Shown here in pieces: positions 22,730 to 34,762 of a DNA stretch of 64,000 bases (the stretch's first letter is position 1; the number at the start of each line of letters is the position of its first letter). Location: contig NC_061771.1 in NCBI RefSeq assembly GCF_022458985.1, positions 31,511,764 through 31,575,763 of the forward strand, read 5' to 3'. The stretch comes from Mugil cephalus (Eukaryota > Chordata > Actinopteri > Mugiliformes > Mugilidae). The notes under the pieces were generated by a model. It saw only the letters and a program-made list of their open reading frames with translations, was not told where the DNA came from and ran no database searches. A program made the position numbers and the translations under genes.

Positions 22730-23215
22730 ATTTGATCAATTTTTGAGGATTATCCAGTTGTCACCTTTGATCATGACCTGTGGATAGTGTCTGAAAGGAT
22801 GACATCAAGGTTACAAGCAGCTGAAATGAGGTTTCTCTGTAGGCTGACTGGGCTCAGCCTTAGAGACAGGGTGAGGAGCTTGGACTTTCAGATGGAGCTC
22901 AGAGTAGAACCACTGCTCCTTCACATTGAAAGGGTCCAGCTGAGGTGGTTTTGGCTTCTCGTTTGGATGCCCCCATGGCTGCTTCCCTTTGGAGGTTTAC
23001 CAGGCAGGCCAGTCAGGAGGAGACCCCCGGGTCAGACCCAAACTCAGTGAAGGGATTATTTATCTCTGGCCTGGGAACGCCTTGGGATCCACCAGGAACA
23101 ACTGGAATGTTTTGGGATGAAGGACATCTGGAGTTCTTTACTTGGTCTGTAGCCACTGAGACCAGATCTCAGATAAACAGATGGAGAATGAATGAATGAA
23201 TGAATGAATGTAGGA
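22730..23215 (+). mobile_element. RTE/Rex3-like LINE 3' fragment (unit C)
   Basis: Reverse transcriptase C-terminus open for 87 codons from 22787 (MTSRLQAAEMRFLCRLTGLS), then frameshifted, ending in AGATAAACAG and (AATG)n at about 23,210. Confidence 0.75.
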
Positions 23216-24050
23216 TTTTGAGGAACATTGGACCGTCTCTTACTTCCTGTGTTTTGTGTTTCTTTCTCTGCAGGGGGAGAATTTCTCAGGTTCATCTTGG
23301 ACCAGTTGCTGTTATCTGACAACAGTCTATTATATGAACCCAAGGCTCCTTCAGGAACCTCTGATGAGCAACTGAGTGAGTCCATTAATCTGAGCTGATT
23401 AGATTGAAACCAAGTGATCAGTTGTTGGGTGTTAAAGTACCAGCTGTTAAATATCAGATGTAAGGAGAGTGTTGGAGCTGAACGAGAGGAGATTCTACAG
23501 TCGGCACCTGAAGCTCCTTCAAGAGTTTTTGACATTGTTTTTTCTTACAATCAACCTTTTTTAAATGTAAGAGAAAACTAATCTGCAGTGATCACTACTT
23601 TACATCAACACATCAACATACAACACTTTCTACAAGGTTCGCTTCTATTTTTGTCTCTGTGCTGTGAAGTCATTCCTTATCAAAGTTATAAAGTCACCAT
23701 TTTTAAATCAATCATCGTGTTTACTTCCTGTTAAAATACTAATTGACTTACAGCTCTGTAATAAAGTCCACAGAATTGTGATGTAATGTGAAATGTGTTC
23801 TCTACTTTATGTGTGTGAACCACTCAAACAAACAGGAGCTGAATAATTAAAGACCAGTCACATACAATTGAACCTGTTGTTGAACATGTTTGCTTTCTTC
23901 ATCTTTCCACGGGTGGAGGAGTGGACGCTCAAAGGTTAAAATGCACAGAGAACACGTCCTGTGAGAATGTGAGCTCTGTGGTTGGTTTTTATAGAAATGT
24001 TAGATAGTTTCAAGCTATATCTTGTCATGTGCTGATCATGTCTCTTATAG

Positions 24051-24163
24051 ATGCTGAGCTGTGGTCAACCAGACAGACAGACAGAGACACTGCAGCACTG
24101 CTTTCATCCGCCATGTACTGGTTTAAATGGAACAGGAAGACCTATGTGGTTTTCCTCCTCTAA
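24051..24163 (+). other. Conserved possible exon or ORF block (unit C), unassigned
   Basis: Same block as 13489-13601, preceded by TCTTATAG. The phase-1 frame ends at TAA 24161-24163. The product is not recognised. Confidence 0.3.
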
Positions 24164-24344
24164 CACAGACAGACGTCTATCAACCAGAACATTACAAAAA
24201 GCAAAAACAAGTTTATTTTCAGCCTTTTGTTTTCAAAAGACGACCTCAACTTTCGGCATATTTCTCTCTGTGTGAAGTCACTATTCTCCAGCAAAGCTGT
24301 TGTTAGCTCTCAACTGATTCAGTTACTTCCACTCCTTCCTACTT

Positions 24345-24680
24345 GTGCCACTGTTTTGACAGATGAGACAGGAGTAGAATAGTTTGGTTTAAATGTTTGG
24401 GCATCGTCATGTTTGGAGATGAACCAACACTGCATTCCAGTATCAGAACCTCATCCCTCCATGAAACATGGGGGCGCTAATGTCCTGGTTTGGGCCTGTT
24501 CTGCTGCATCTGCTCATCATTGATGGACCAATGAACTGTGTATTCTACCAGTGAACTCTAAAAGAAAATGTCAGGACATGAGTCCATGAGCTGAATGTGA
24601 AGAGAAACTGGGTCATGGAGGAAGACAAGGAGCCCAAGAACACCAGTAGTTCTCCATTAGAACGGTTAAAGAAGAACATG
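24345..24680 (+). mobile_element. Tc1-like transposase remnant (unit C)
   Basis: Same decayed fragment as in the other units, with MKHGGANVLVWA near 24,462 and NWVMEEDKEPKNTS near 24,608. Confidence 0.65.
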
Positions 24681-24839
24681 ACACTGATCAGCTGTTACCA
24701 CAAACATGTAGTTACAAGGAGCTCACATAGTTTACACCTCACAGATATGATCAAATCATTACTTTTCTTGAGTAATTAAATTAAAATAAATCATTTATTA
24801 TATTTCTGAAAATTGTTTGAAGGGTCCATAACTTCTAAG

Positions 24840-26140
24840 CAGCACATATGTACAGTAAATTTTTGACAACCTTTGTGATCTAGTAACTTCTGATGGCAGC
24901 ACGTAATAAGAAATGTAACTCTGCTCCTGCAGCTGATGTCATGCATCCCCTCGCCTCAATGTATATATATATCAGTTACTGTCAAACAATAACCCTAACC
25001 TAATGCTAGCCATACATTACGTGAATCTGCCCTTAACCCTAACGTAACCAACCATAACCATACTTAAAAGATGCAACACAAAGTGCTTTGCATTAAAAAC
25101 AAACACCCCTAACTCTGATGCTGAGACAACGGTACCTGCCTCAATGGATTTGGTGGTGTTTGTCTTTCAGGGTTTAGACTGGGCCCACTGCTAGCCCAGT
25201 GAAGGACAACAGTTTTCAGAAGAACCATTTGTCTTCCAACACGACTGTGCCCCAGGGAACAAAGCAAGAACCATAAAGACATGGATCCATGAGTTGGTGT
25301 GTTAGATCTTGGCCTTGACCTACACAGAGTCCCAAACTCAACCCCAGTCAACACGTCTGGGATGAACTGGAACAGAGATTGTGATGCAGGACTTCTTCTC
25401 AACATCCAGTAGTTGTATCATCAGTGGATATATGTAAGTGCTCACAACTGAAAGTCCTCACCAGCCTCAATTAGCTTTTGAAAGACTTCTCATTAAACTG
25501 TGTCTGACTGTAGGTTTCCTGTTGCTGTGTAACCTCTGCACTTCTGTTCACTCTTCTGGGAAACAGCGGTCATGAACCACACGTGTCCTGTGACGGATAC
25601 GTTGCAGACGTATTTGATCAACTCAGGTTTGTCAACATTTCTGCAGAAAGAATGACTCAAGCATCAGGTTTTCCTAAAATAACAAAAAGAACCCATTCAA
25701 ACTCATGGAAGAGAATATTAGGCTTTTAATCGTTGGTTCATATCAGTGAGGGAGTCAAACTATGTGAAGCCTTGTTTCCATTATGAGCTGAAATAAGCTA
25801 ATTCAGCTGCTAAGTACGTCTGCTTTGGATAAAATAACAGAGGAAACAGAGAAATGATGAGAACAACAAAGAGAAGTGGAAGAGACATTCTGGTCTAATG
25901 TCACCAACTTCCTACTTTGCTGTTTCATGAAAGATGTGAACAATTAAGAAGGAACCAGTTAAAAACAAAACCCAGTGAGATAAGAGGAGAAAAGAAGAAG
26001 TGGAAGACACCAAAACACGAGGACGCTCCATGTAACAGTCTGAATTAAAAGGCTTTTCATAACTCATACATAACTGCTTACTGAATAAAAATTATAGATT
26101 TTTGTTTTTTTAAATTTAAAATAGAATGTTTCAAAAGCCA
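24840..26140. repeat. 1.3-kb B/C-type spacer segment with many 1-base deletions
   Basis: Counterpart of 14360-15655, again with the second Tc1-like piece (25,190-25,400). Compared with unit B it differs by an unusually large number of single-base losses, for example AACCTAATG for AACCCTAATA, GAGAATATT for GAGAAATATT and CTCAAGC for CTCAAAGC. Confidence 0.5.
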
Positions 26141-27464
26141 GAAGTAAACCCCCCGCCCACAATGATCTAATGGTTCAGTCCTGTCTCTAAACCTGAGACC
26201 AGAGTCGTCCTCTACTGACTCCACGGATCAGCTTCACTTCACCATGTCTGTCTCCATTTAATGGTGCTTATGTCTCCAGTGATGGAGCCACGAGGACCAT
26301 CATCTTCCTCTTCTTAAGTAAGTCTTCACGGAGATCTGAGACTTTCCCTGAGCTTGATGGAAGAAAACAGAGTAGAAACCCTGAGGAGCTTCTCTGGCTT
26401 TAGGATAAATATCATCACAGATCATTATCTGCTTCTCTTTACTGGGATTTGAGATCAATGACACAACTTTTCTTCATTCCAAATTTCTTCCTCTACATGT
26501 GAATGAAACATGAAGCCAGTGACTGTTAAATCTCATCAGATGATCACTGAATAAAGTTAGAGAACTTCTCTCTTTAGTCTCATCAGTTGTTTTGTTTTTA
26601 ATCTTAAAGACAAAGTAACAACAAGCAACAAGACACTAGACTGATTATTAGAGGGAAGAGGCTGAAAGTAGCTCAGACTTGTCAGACCTAACAAGGACGT
26701 AGCTAAAGACAGAACCTGACAGCGCTGCAGCAGACTTCCTGTTCATGTTGATCAGAGGCTGAGACGTGATGTTTACTGTCATGTCGCTTTATGTTTTACA
26801 GTGATTAGATTGTCTGAAACTGAGGAGGTGAAGAAGAACCTGACAGGAACTGTGGGAGGAAACATCACAATACCTGACCCTGTGGTGGAGAGAGGATTTC
26901 TGTCATATGGAGGAAAGCCTATTGCTTCAGTGAGAGAAAGGAAATATGAGATAGAAGAGGACATTTACATGAACAGACTTCACTGGGACCAAACCACTGG
27001 ACTCTTTACACTCACAGGTCTGAAGACTATCGACTCAGGAGTTTATTATGTTACCTCTAAGAAAGGAAGAGTTTTATCTAAATCTTATAAACTCTCAGTG
27101 TTTGGTAAGTTCCATTTCTTCTTCCAGTTTGTGTGTCTTGGTGCTGTCATTGTTCTAATAATATCCATATCCAGTTCATATGCTGCTGCTTGATCTGAGA
27201 ATCCTCCACTTAGAGTCAACACTTCAGTCCTGGTTGGTTTGGTGACACCTGTAGTTTCTGGTTCTGGTTGATTGTAAAGGGCAAGTTCTACTGTGTTCTT
27301 AATAATGACTGCTGCAGAGATCTGTCTGTCTATTGTTTTTTAATCTGTGTGTTTAATGCTTTAATGATTGACAGACTTTTATTCAAATGAAATTTACTGA
27401 GAGTTTAATGTCAGTGAACACATTCAGACCAACAACAAGCGTCACTAATGAAAAACAGATGAAA

Positions 27465-28055
27465 ACAAGAGCAACTGGACTTGTAGAGTTTCTAGAAGAT
27501 GTTTCATATCCTGGACCATGAATTTAAAAATCTTTCCTCTAAAACATGTCCTGAACCAATGAACCACTGTAAAGAGAAGAGAGAAGCCACTCTGGGACAA
27601 CTGTATGTAATGAAATTCTTAAGAAATAAGTGTAGTTTGGGCTCATGTCTGTCTGCTGTTTAGTCCTGAGTGTCAGTGTTGTGTTCTGTCCACTTCTCTG
27701 AATGAAACAGTGGATAAATTAGAGATAACAGTTGTTACTATGTAAATTTTTCACATTTTGTAAATTCCTGCTGTGGGCCAGATCAGATCCTCTGGAGGGC
27801 CACGTTTGGCTCGTGGGTCATTTGTTTGACATAAATTCATGCTGAATTATCAGCCAGTCTGCTGCTCACTATGTTCCCAAAGTGACTCTAAAAAGACCTT
27901 TGGAGAAAGACCAGCTCAAAACAGTCTCCTCCAACTACAGGTCAAATAAGTTTCTCTTCATATCTTAACCCAAACTCCCACCAGTCTAAGAACTGAAAAC
28001 TTGGATTAAACATTTTCAAGAAACTCTCCAAATCCAGTTTGTCTTGTTTTCTGCT
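27465..28055. repeat. Inverted pair of Penelope-end-like relics (unit D)
   Basis: Counterpart of 6590-7370, shortened by loss of about 250 bases after 27,600. Left arm near 27,465-27,525, right arm near 27,985-28,050. Confidence 0.4.
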
Positions 28056-28119
28056 TGTTCTGGATAAACCACGTGTACAAAAGGCTGTGTTAGTTTCTGT
28101 ATGTGTTCTGCACCACATC

Positions 28120-28316
28120 CCGTTGGGGCACTGTGATCACGTGATCACGCGTCCGCAGCATGTTCTATATAACGCGCGGCCGCATGGTCACGTGTCAGCG
28201 CGCGGTCATGTTCCTACAGTGTTGTGCACCCGCAGCAATCACAAATTCTGATATAAACAGTTCGTTCGTCTACGTTCATTCCCGGAACCGCTGCTTTAAA
28301 GAGTGTGTGTCTGTGT
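28120..28316 (+). promoter_or_regulatory. GC-rich promoter-like island, truncated (unit D)
   Basis: Retains the GTGATCACGTGATCAC palindrome (about 28,132-28,147), CTATATAA and the CpG-rich run. The donor-like AAAGAGGTGAGTG and the following 60 bases are deleted. Confidence 0.25.
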
Positions 28317-28399
28317 AACACGGTGATGTTACATTGAATTAGCAGCTGTATGATAAGCATGCTAAGTTAGCGGCGGCTCGTTAGCCTCATATACGCTTT

Positions 28400-29613
28400 G
28401 CTTCTGTAGAAGGTCTTGAGGAGTCTAGTACAGACGCCAAATGACCTCAGTCTCCTCAGGAACAACATCCTGCTTTGTCATTTACTGTAGAGGGCGTCAC
28501 TATTATGAGACCAGTCCAGTTTATTGTTGATGTGGACCCCAAGGAACTTGTACGTGTCCACAATCTCCACCTCCTCACCCTGGATGGTGACTGGGACAGG
28601 ACTCCTCCGGTTCCTCCTGTAGTCCACCACCACCTCCTTAGTCTTGCTGATGTTGAGTTGTAGGTGGTTCCAGGCACTCCACTCAACAAAGCTCTCGATC
28701 AGTCCTCTGTCCTCCTCCTCGTCGTCATTGGTGATACATCCGACTATGGAAGAGTCATTGGAAAACTTTTGGAGGTGGCTGGTGCCGGAGTTGTAGAAGT
28801 CGGAGGTGTAGAGGGTGAAGAAGAATGGTGCCAGTACCGTTCCTTGGGGCACCCCCGTGTTTCTCGTCAGGACCTCTGATGTGCAGCCATCCACCCTGAC
28901 ATACTACGGTCGTCCTGTGAGGTCGTCCAGAATCCAGGCAGCCATGTCAGGGTGAAGATGCATGTCCAGTAGCTTGTCTCTCAGGAGGATGGGTTGGTTG
29001 CTGTTGAAGGCACTGGAGAAGTCAAACAAAGTGACTCTCACAGTGCTTCCAGCACTCTCCAGATGATACAGGGCCTTATGAGTGAGGAAGATAATGGCAT
29101 CCTCAACACCCATGTGTTGCCGGTTAGTAAACTGCAGAGGGTCCAGGAAAACAGACAGCAGATCCCTCAGGTGCAGGAGAACCAACCTCTCAAATGACTT
29201 CATGACGTGGGATGTTAATGCCACTGGCCTGTAGTCATTGGGAGCACTGGGACGTCCCTTCTTTGGTACTGGAACAATGCAGGAGGTCCAAAGGTCGGGT
29301 ACCTTCATCAACCTCAGGGAGAGGTTAAAGAGGTGCTGAAAGATTCCAGCCAGCTGCCCAGCACACACCCTGAGGAGCCTGGGGCTGATGAAAAACTCTG
29401 TCTGTACCTGGAAAGAGGTGAGGGTGAGGCCATTGGTGGTGGGTGATGTGGGGACTGTGGTGATATGCAAGGGGGTAGGGGGACTGTCCGCTGAGACTGC
29501 TGATGGTTGGAGGGGGGGGTGTTGATGGGGAGGGAAGCAGAACCCACCGTGGTGGGAGACGGAGACATAGATCCAGATATGTTATGTTGTAGCCGTGTGC
29601 TCATTGTTATCAA
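28400..29613 (-). mobile_element. Truncated L2-like LINE, antisense (unit D)
   Basis: Same intron-2 L2 fragment. Minus-strand pieces include RPSAPNDYRPVALTSHVM (near 29,230), GVPQGTVLAPFFFTL and FSNDSSIVG. The reading frame is broken near 28,900. Confidence 0.8.
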
Positions 29614-30098
29614 CTCCCTTTGTTTTCAGAACCACACAAACAAATCCTGAAAGAACCCATCATCTCTCTTCCCTGTTATTGACACCCGATCTTTTTTTAA
29701 GCATTACTACATCACCTCCAGCATTCTTCCCTCCTGCCTGAACATCCTGGCCTTGAAACGGTGTCCTGGCCGACATTCCTGATTGCATGTGGTGATAAAT
29801 TTAGAACTGCCCTCCTACCGTTTCTCCCTTTGTGCCACTTACCCATCAACACTCACCCACACCATGACCTGGATGACTGAGAACCTCCAGACAACAAACA
29901 TCCAGTCCAATCTGAACATACTGACATGATTCACATGTGTTTATACTCCCTGTCATTTAGAAGAAAATGCTCCTTTTAACTCAGAGCGTACCTGAGAATC
30001 ATCACAGTTTGATGGTTTGTTCAGTGTCACAATAACCTGCTGATAGTTGACTGCACATCCACTTTAAAAACAGGAACCACTAAAATCTGATTCTGTTG

Positions 30099-32795
30099 AG
30101 TAAAGACAACTGGACTTGTAGGATTTCTTGAAGACGTTTGGACACTTACCCGAGTAGCTTCTTCAGTTTGGATAGACTAGTTGGAAATTGAGGTTTAAAT
30201 ATGAAAAAAAACTCTGTGGGTACAACCCACCATGAACTTGTTTGACCAGAAACTGGGGTCACTATTTCCATAATGGCTGGTACTTACCTGTCGTGAAAGG
30301 GGGGCTGTGTGCTTAGGCTAACTTATCCTATGAATAGAGCTCTAACGAGGCTATTGTCAATAGGAGCCTGGAGGCTCGAGGTGTGAATGGTGTTGAAACT
30401 TCTTGGGGATAGAAGTCAAAACTGAATTATAAATTCAAATAGATTGCAATTAGTTGCAAATACATGGTAAATTGAATCTCAGTCCACCTCCTCTGTTTGG
30501 AGAAGGTTTTTCCACTTTGACATAGATGGCCTCCTTTACTCCTCTCTCAAACTATCCGCCCTCTCTGGCCAGGACTTTGATGTTGGTATCTTCAAAGGAG
30601 TGTCCTTTGTCCTTCAGGTGAAGGTGGACTGCTGAATCATTCCCTGATGAGCTGGCTCTCCTGTGTTGGGCCATGCGTTTGTGGATAGGTTGTTTTGTTT
30701 CCCCAATGTACAAGTCTGTACATTCCTCACTGCACTGAGTAGCATACACCACATTACTCTGTTTTTGTCTGGGTGTTTTGTCTTTGGGGTGGACCAATTT
30801 CTGTCTTAGTGTGTTGCCAGTTCTGAAATAAACTGGGATGCAGTGTTTTCCGAAAATTCTCCTCAGTTTACTCAGTTTCTCTGATACACCAGCTATGTAG
30901 GGGATCCACCATGCCTTGGCTCTCAACGAAGGTGGTCGCATTTGGTCGCATCCCTCTCCTCTCCCTTATCTTCCCTGCTTTGCTACTCTCGTCTCGTCTG
31001 TCTACTGTCTATACTTTTGAGAGACTCTCTCTGCACTGCTCTCCAAACTACAAAGAATATGGATTTGATCAGCTGGTCTCACAACGCTATTGACACAATT
31101 TTTTCGACGAGAAGCCTGGGTTCGGGGGAGCCGGACTGCCCTGCCGGAATGTTCGCAGCTGGCTACACGATGGACGCGTGGGAGAGGTGGCGGGTCGTGT
31201 GTCTGGCGGCTCTTTCCGTGGAGGACATTGAAGACATCTTCCTATTCGGAACCATGATTTCAGGTCTTTTGCTGATTGGATTAGGCATTGCCCTGATGTA
31301 TTGAGGAATTCAAAAAATGGTGACAGCTGTCCAAAGCCCCATAAAGCTGCCTGAAATGATTGGAGCGATGGGCAGGGCTGTTGGCGCTCAGACTGTGGCT
31401 ATTCAGAACTTGAACCACAACATATATAACATTTTGGAGAAGCTTTTGGCTTTGCAAAGGGAAATGGAACGATTCAGAGGCCAGAATGGACAAATAGTGT
31501 AGTTGTGCAAAAGAATGCGTCTACTCGCACCAAAACCAACCAATCCCAATCTTATCTGGTTTTGGCGCCCTCACACAGCACTGGCCTTGGCCAAGGCCGC
31601 TGCTTGGAACCACAACTCCCCTGAAGATCATTGCAGTGAGACGCTCTTGCTTTCCTCAACTCCCACGGACACCTGCTGATAGTTGACTCTGCTTGGGACC
31701 CGATCAAGGTTGTCTCTGGACTGAGGCACCAAGATTATGATTCTAGGCGAAACGGCTCTCCAGGCCTACACAGACACACACATATGGACAGATATGCAAT
31801 CACATCCCCTACCCCCACATCCAATGCCTTTGTGCTTTTACCGTCCACGGCCAGCACTCGGTGGGCTGCAGGAACGGATGGCTGCTTGGCTGCACTTGGT
31901 TTTACCTCTACCCCTACCCCGCTCCCTGATGCAAGTCCTGAGTTTTCCATGTTTGTAAAGTGTACTTATGTTGCTGAGGTTTTTTTCATGTTCCCACACT
32001 GTACTCGTCACAGGAGTATAGTATGGGGGTTGTTGTTTTTTCTCCTCCCCTCTTCTCATGTGACTCTGTATTTCTATTTACCATCTCTGTCTTCCTGTCC
32101 TGTCTACCCCCATTTTTTCAAAATGTATGTATGTTTTGTATATGTATAGACGGGTTGATGGCTAATTTCGCTGGTACTTGTACTAGTGACAATAAAAGGA
32201 TCATATCATATCATGATGTTCTTCCTCCTGCGGTGCTCCTCTTCCCTGTCCTACCTGGGAGATATTTTTTTAAGCCTTTGACAAAGGCCCAGTTGGGATA
32301 TCCACATGTTTTGATGTGTTGTCCCTCCTTGTCTTTGCCATCCTGTCTAGTGGGTACAGTCTGTGCTTGGTGCTGGAGGGTTCTGATGTGTCACAGAGGG
32401 TGATGTAAATCCAATAATAAGTGCTGGTCTGTGTGCTTGGGTTTGCTATTGACTTCGAGGCTTTGGTCTTCTTCAACGTGCACCCAAAAGTTCAAAAAGG
32501 CCAGACTGTCCCCGCTGATGTCCTCCATGGTGAACTTGATGTTGCTGTCCACTGCATTGATGTGTTGTGTGAAGGGTTCCACGTCCTCTGTCCTGTTTTT
32601 GACCCAGGTGTCGTCCACATACCTGTACCAGTGGGTGGGGTGTAACCTGTAAACTTGTCCAGGGCTCAGGTCTCTACTTCCTCCACGTAGAGATTGGCCA
32701 CGATTGGTGTAACTGGGGACCCCATCGCACAGCCCGATTTCTGCCTGTAGAAACCTCCATTAAACTGAAAGTAGGTGGTGGTCAGGCACAGGTCG
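30099..32795 (-). mobile_element. Penelope-like retroelement with intact GIY-YIG region (unit D)
   Basis: Same insertion as in B and C; the 5' target copy TTCTGTTG is at 30091-30098 and the other end is lost in a deletion joining it to the Rex3-like fragment near 32,795. The minus-strand frame 30552-30941 preserves the GIY-YIG endonuclease core (NVVYATQC, then DLYIGETKQPIHKRMAQH), which is frameshifted in B and C. Reverse transcriptase pieces FYRQKSGCAMGSP and YVEEVE lie near 32,670-32,760. The element is split by a second insertion at about 30,903-32,212. Confidence 0.8.
30903..32212 (+). mobile_element. Unclassified retroelement nested in the Penelope-like element
   Basis: Units B and C read continuously across this point (CTATGTA..GGATGATGATGTTC), so this 1.3-kb piece is an insertion. 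It carries a small frame from 31059: a hydrophobic segment (TMISGLLLIGLGIALMY) interrupted by TGA at 31302-31304, continuing in the same frame to 31502 with a coiled-coil-like, leucine/glutamine-rich end (NLNHNIYNILEKLLALQREM). I recall similar small membrane/coiled-coil frames in fish repeats but cannot name the family. It ends GACAATAAAAGGATC plus short ATATC repeats, like the 3' ends of CR1/L2-type elements. Confidence 0.6.
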
Positions 32796-32796
32796 G

Positions 32797-32930
32797 TTCC
32801 ACCAGGAACAACTGGAATGTTTTGTTGGGATGAAGGACGCCTGGACTTCTTTACTTGGCCTGTAGCCACCGAGACCAGACCTCAGATAAACAGATGGAGA
32901 ATGAATGAATGAATGAATGAATGAATGTAG
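32797..32930 (+). mobile_element. RTE/Rex3-like LINE remnant (unit D)
   Basis: Only the last 130 bases of the fragment seen in other units remain, from TTCCACCAGGAACAACTGGA to AGATAAACAG and the (AATG)n tail. The rest was lost in the deletion that also removed the end of the Penelope-like element. Confidence 0.65.
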
Positions 32931-33745
32931 GAGTTTGATGAGCATTGGACCGTCTCTTACTTCCTGTGTTTTGTGTTTCTTCCTCTGCAGGGGGAGAATT
33001 TCTCAGGTTCATCTTGGACCAGTTGCTGTTATCTGACAACAGTCTATTATATGAACCCAAGGCTCCTTCAGGAACCTCTAATGATCAACTGAGTGAGTCC
33101 ATTAATCTGAGTTGATTAGATTGAAACCAAGTGATCAGCTGTTGGGTGTTAAAGTACCAGCTGTTAAATATCAGATGTAAGGAGAGTGTTGGAGCTGAAT
33201 GAGAGGAGATTCTACAGTCGGCACCTGAAGCTCCTTCAAGAGTTTTTGACATTGTTGTTTCATGCAATAAACTTTTTTTTAAATGTAAGAGAAGACTTGT
33301 CAGTGGTGATCACTTCTTTACATCAACACATCAACATACAACACTTTCTACAAGGTTCACTTCTATTTTTGTCTCTGTGCTGTGTTATTGAGTCACTATT
33401 TTTAAATCAATCATTGTGTTTACTTCCTGTTATAACACTGAATGAATTACAGCTCTGTAATAAAGTCCACAGCATTGTGATGTAATGTAAAATGTCTTCT
33501 CTACTTTATGTGTGTGAACCACTCAAACAAACAGGAGCTGAATAATTAAAGACCAGTCACATACAATTAAACCGGTTGTTGAACATGTTTGCTTTCGTCT
33601 TCTTTCCACGGGTGGAGGAGTGGATGCTCAAAGGTTAAAATGCACAGAGAACACGTCCTGTAAGAAAGTGACCTCTGTGGTTGGTTTCTATAGAAATATA
33701 AGACAGTTTCTAGGTCTTGTCATGAGCTAATCATGTCTCTTATAG

Positions 33746-34077
33746 ATGCTGAGCTGTGGTCGACCAGACAGACGGACAGAGACACTGCAGCGCTGCTTTC
33801 ATCCTCCATCTACTGGTTTAAATGGAACAGGAAGACCTATGTGGTTTTCCTCCTCCAACACAGACAGAAGTCTGTCAACCAGAACATTACAAAAAGCAAA
33901 AACAAGTTTATTTTCAGCCTTTTGTTTTCAAAAGACGACCTCAACTTTCAGCATATTTCTCTCTGTGCACAGTCACTATTCTCCAGCCAAGCTGTTGTTA
34001 GCTCTCAGCTGATTCAGTTACTCCCACTCCTTCCTACTTGTGCCACTGTTTTGACAGATGAGACCAGAGTAGAATAG
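33746..34077 (+). other. Conserved ORF block with stop-codon loss (unit D)
   Basis: Counterpart of 13489-13601. The TAA that ends the phase-1 frame in A, B and C is CAA here, so the frame runs on for 71 more codons and into the Tc1-like remnant. The frame starting at the ATG (33746-34012) is also open for 88 codons. The product is not recognised, and the extension is probably without meaning. Confidence 0.3.
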
Positions 34078-34385
34078 TTTGGTTTAAATGTTTGGGCATC
34101 GTCATGTTTGGAGATGAACCAACACTGCATTCCAGCATCAGAACCTCATCCCTCCATGAAACATGGGGGCGCTAATGTCCTGGTTTGGGCCTGTTCTGCT
34201 GCATCTGCTCATCATTGATGGACCAATGAACTGTGAATTCTACCAGTGAACTCTAAAAGAAAATGTCAGGACACGAGTCCATGAGCTGCATGTGAAGAGA
34301 AACTGGGTCATGGAGGAAGACAAGGAGCCCAAGAACACCAGTGGTTCTCCAGTAGAACGGTTAAAGAAGAACAAGACACTGATCA
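34050..34385 (+). mobile_element. Tc1-like transposase remnant (unit D)
   Basis: TDETRVE near 34,057, MKHGGANVLVWA near 34,160 and NWVMEEDKEPKNTS near 34,305, with internal stops. Confidence 0.65.
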
Positions 34386-34762
34386 GCTGTTACCACAAAC
34401 ATTTAGTTACAAGGAGCTCACATAGTTTTACACCTCACAGATATGAGCAAATCATTACTTTTCTTGAATAATTAAATACATTAAAGTCTAATATTTTCTG
34501 AAGGATCCATAAACTTCTAAGCAGCACGTATGTACAGTAAATATCTGTTGATCAAGTCTTTGTGGTATCAGCAACATTCTGATGGAGAGAAATAAGAAAA
34601 TAACTCCTTCCTGCAGCTGAAGTAAACCCCCCCGCCCACAATGATCTAATGGTTCAGTCCTGTCTCTAAACCTGAGACCAGAGTCGGTCCTCTACTGTCT
34701 CCACGGATCAGCTTCACTTCACCATGTCTGTCTCCATTTAATGGTGCTTTATGTCTCCAGTG

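Larger units (their letters stand above)
15802..23375 (+). pseudogene. SLAM/CD2-family-like Ig receptor gene C, V exon frameshifted
   Basis: Same exon plan as gene B: signal 15802-15838, V 16378-16658, C2 19837-20133, transmembrane 20212-20325 or 20329, tail 20673-20734 and 23274-23375. The V exon is 281 nt instead of 303. Three bases are lost in frame near 16,610, and 19 bases are lost near 16,450 just after ACAATACC, giving a frameshift and a TAG within about 30 bases. The C2 exon is intact, carries an extra DP pair relative to B (SVDPAEETTLSW), and the later exons and splice sites are good. The lesion therefore looks recent. Exon skipping of V would preserve frame, since both its flanking introns are phase 1, but would leave a receptor with only the C2 domain. 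Confidence 0.75.
26282..33092 (+). pseudogene. SLAM/CD2-family-like Ig receptor gene D, internal exons deleted
   Basis: The signal exon (26282-26318 region) lacks one G (GCCACGAGG for GCCACGGAGG), which shifts the frame to a TAA. The V exon 26802-27104 is intact (303 nt, ending SKSYKLSVF). The C2, transmembrane and first tail exons are all missing: at about 29,902 the sequence jumps from the intron just before C2 (ACAACAAACATC) to the intron after the first tail exon (CAGTCCAATCTGAAC), a loss of about 1.02 kb relative to gene B. The last tail exon 32991-33092 remains with good splice sites. Because V and the last tail exon are phase-compatible, a V-tail product without a membrane anchor is conceivable if the signal-exon lesion is a sequencing error. 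Otherwise the gene is dead. Confidence 0.75.
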
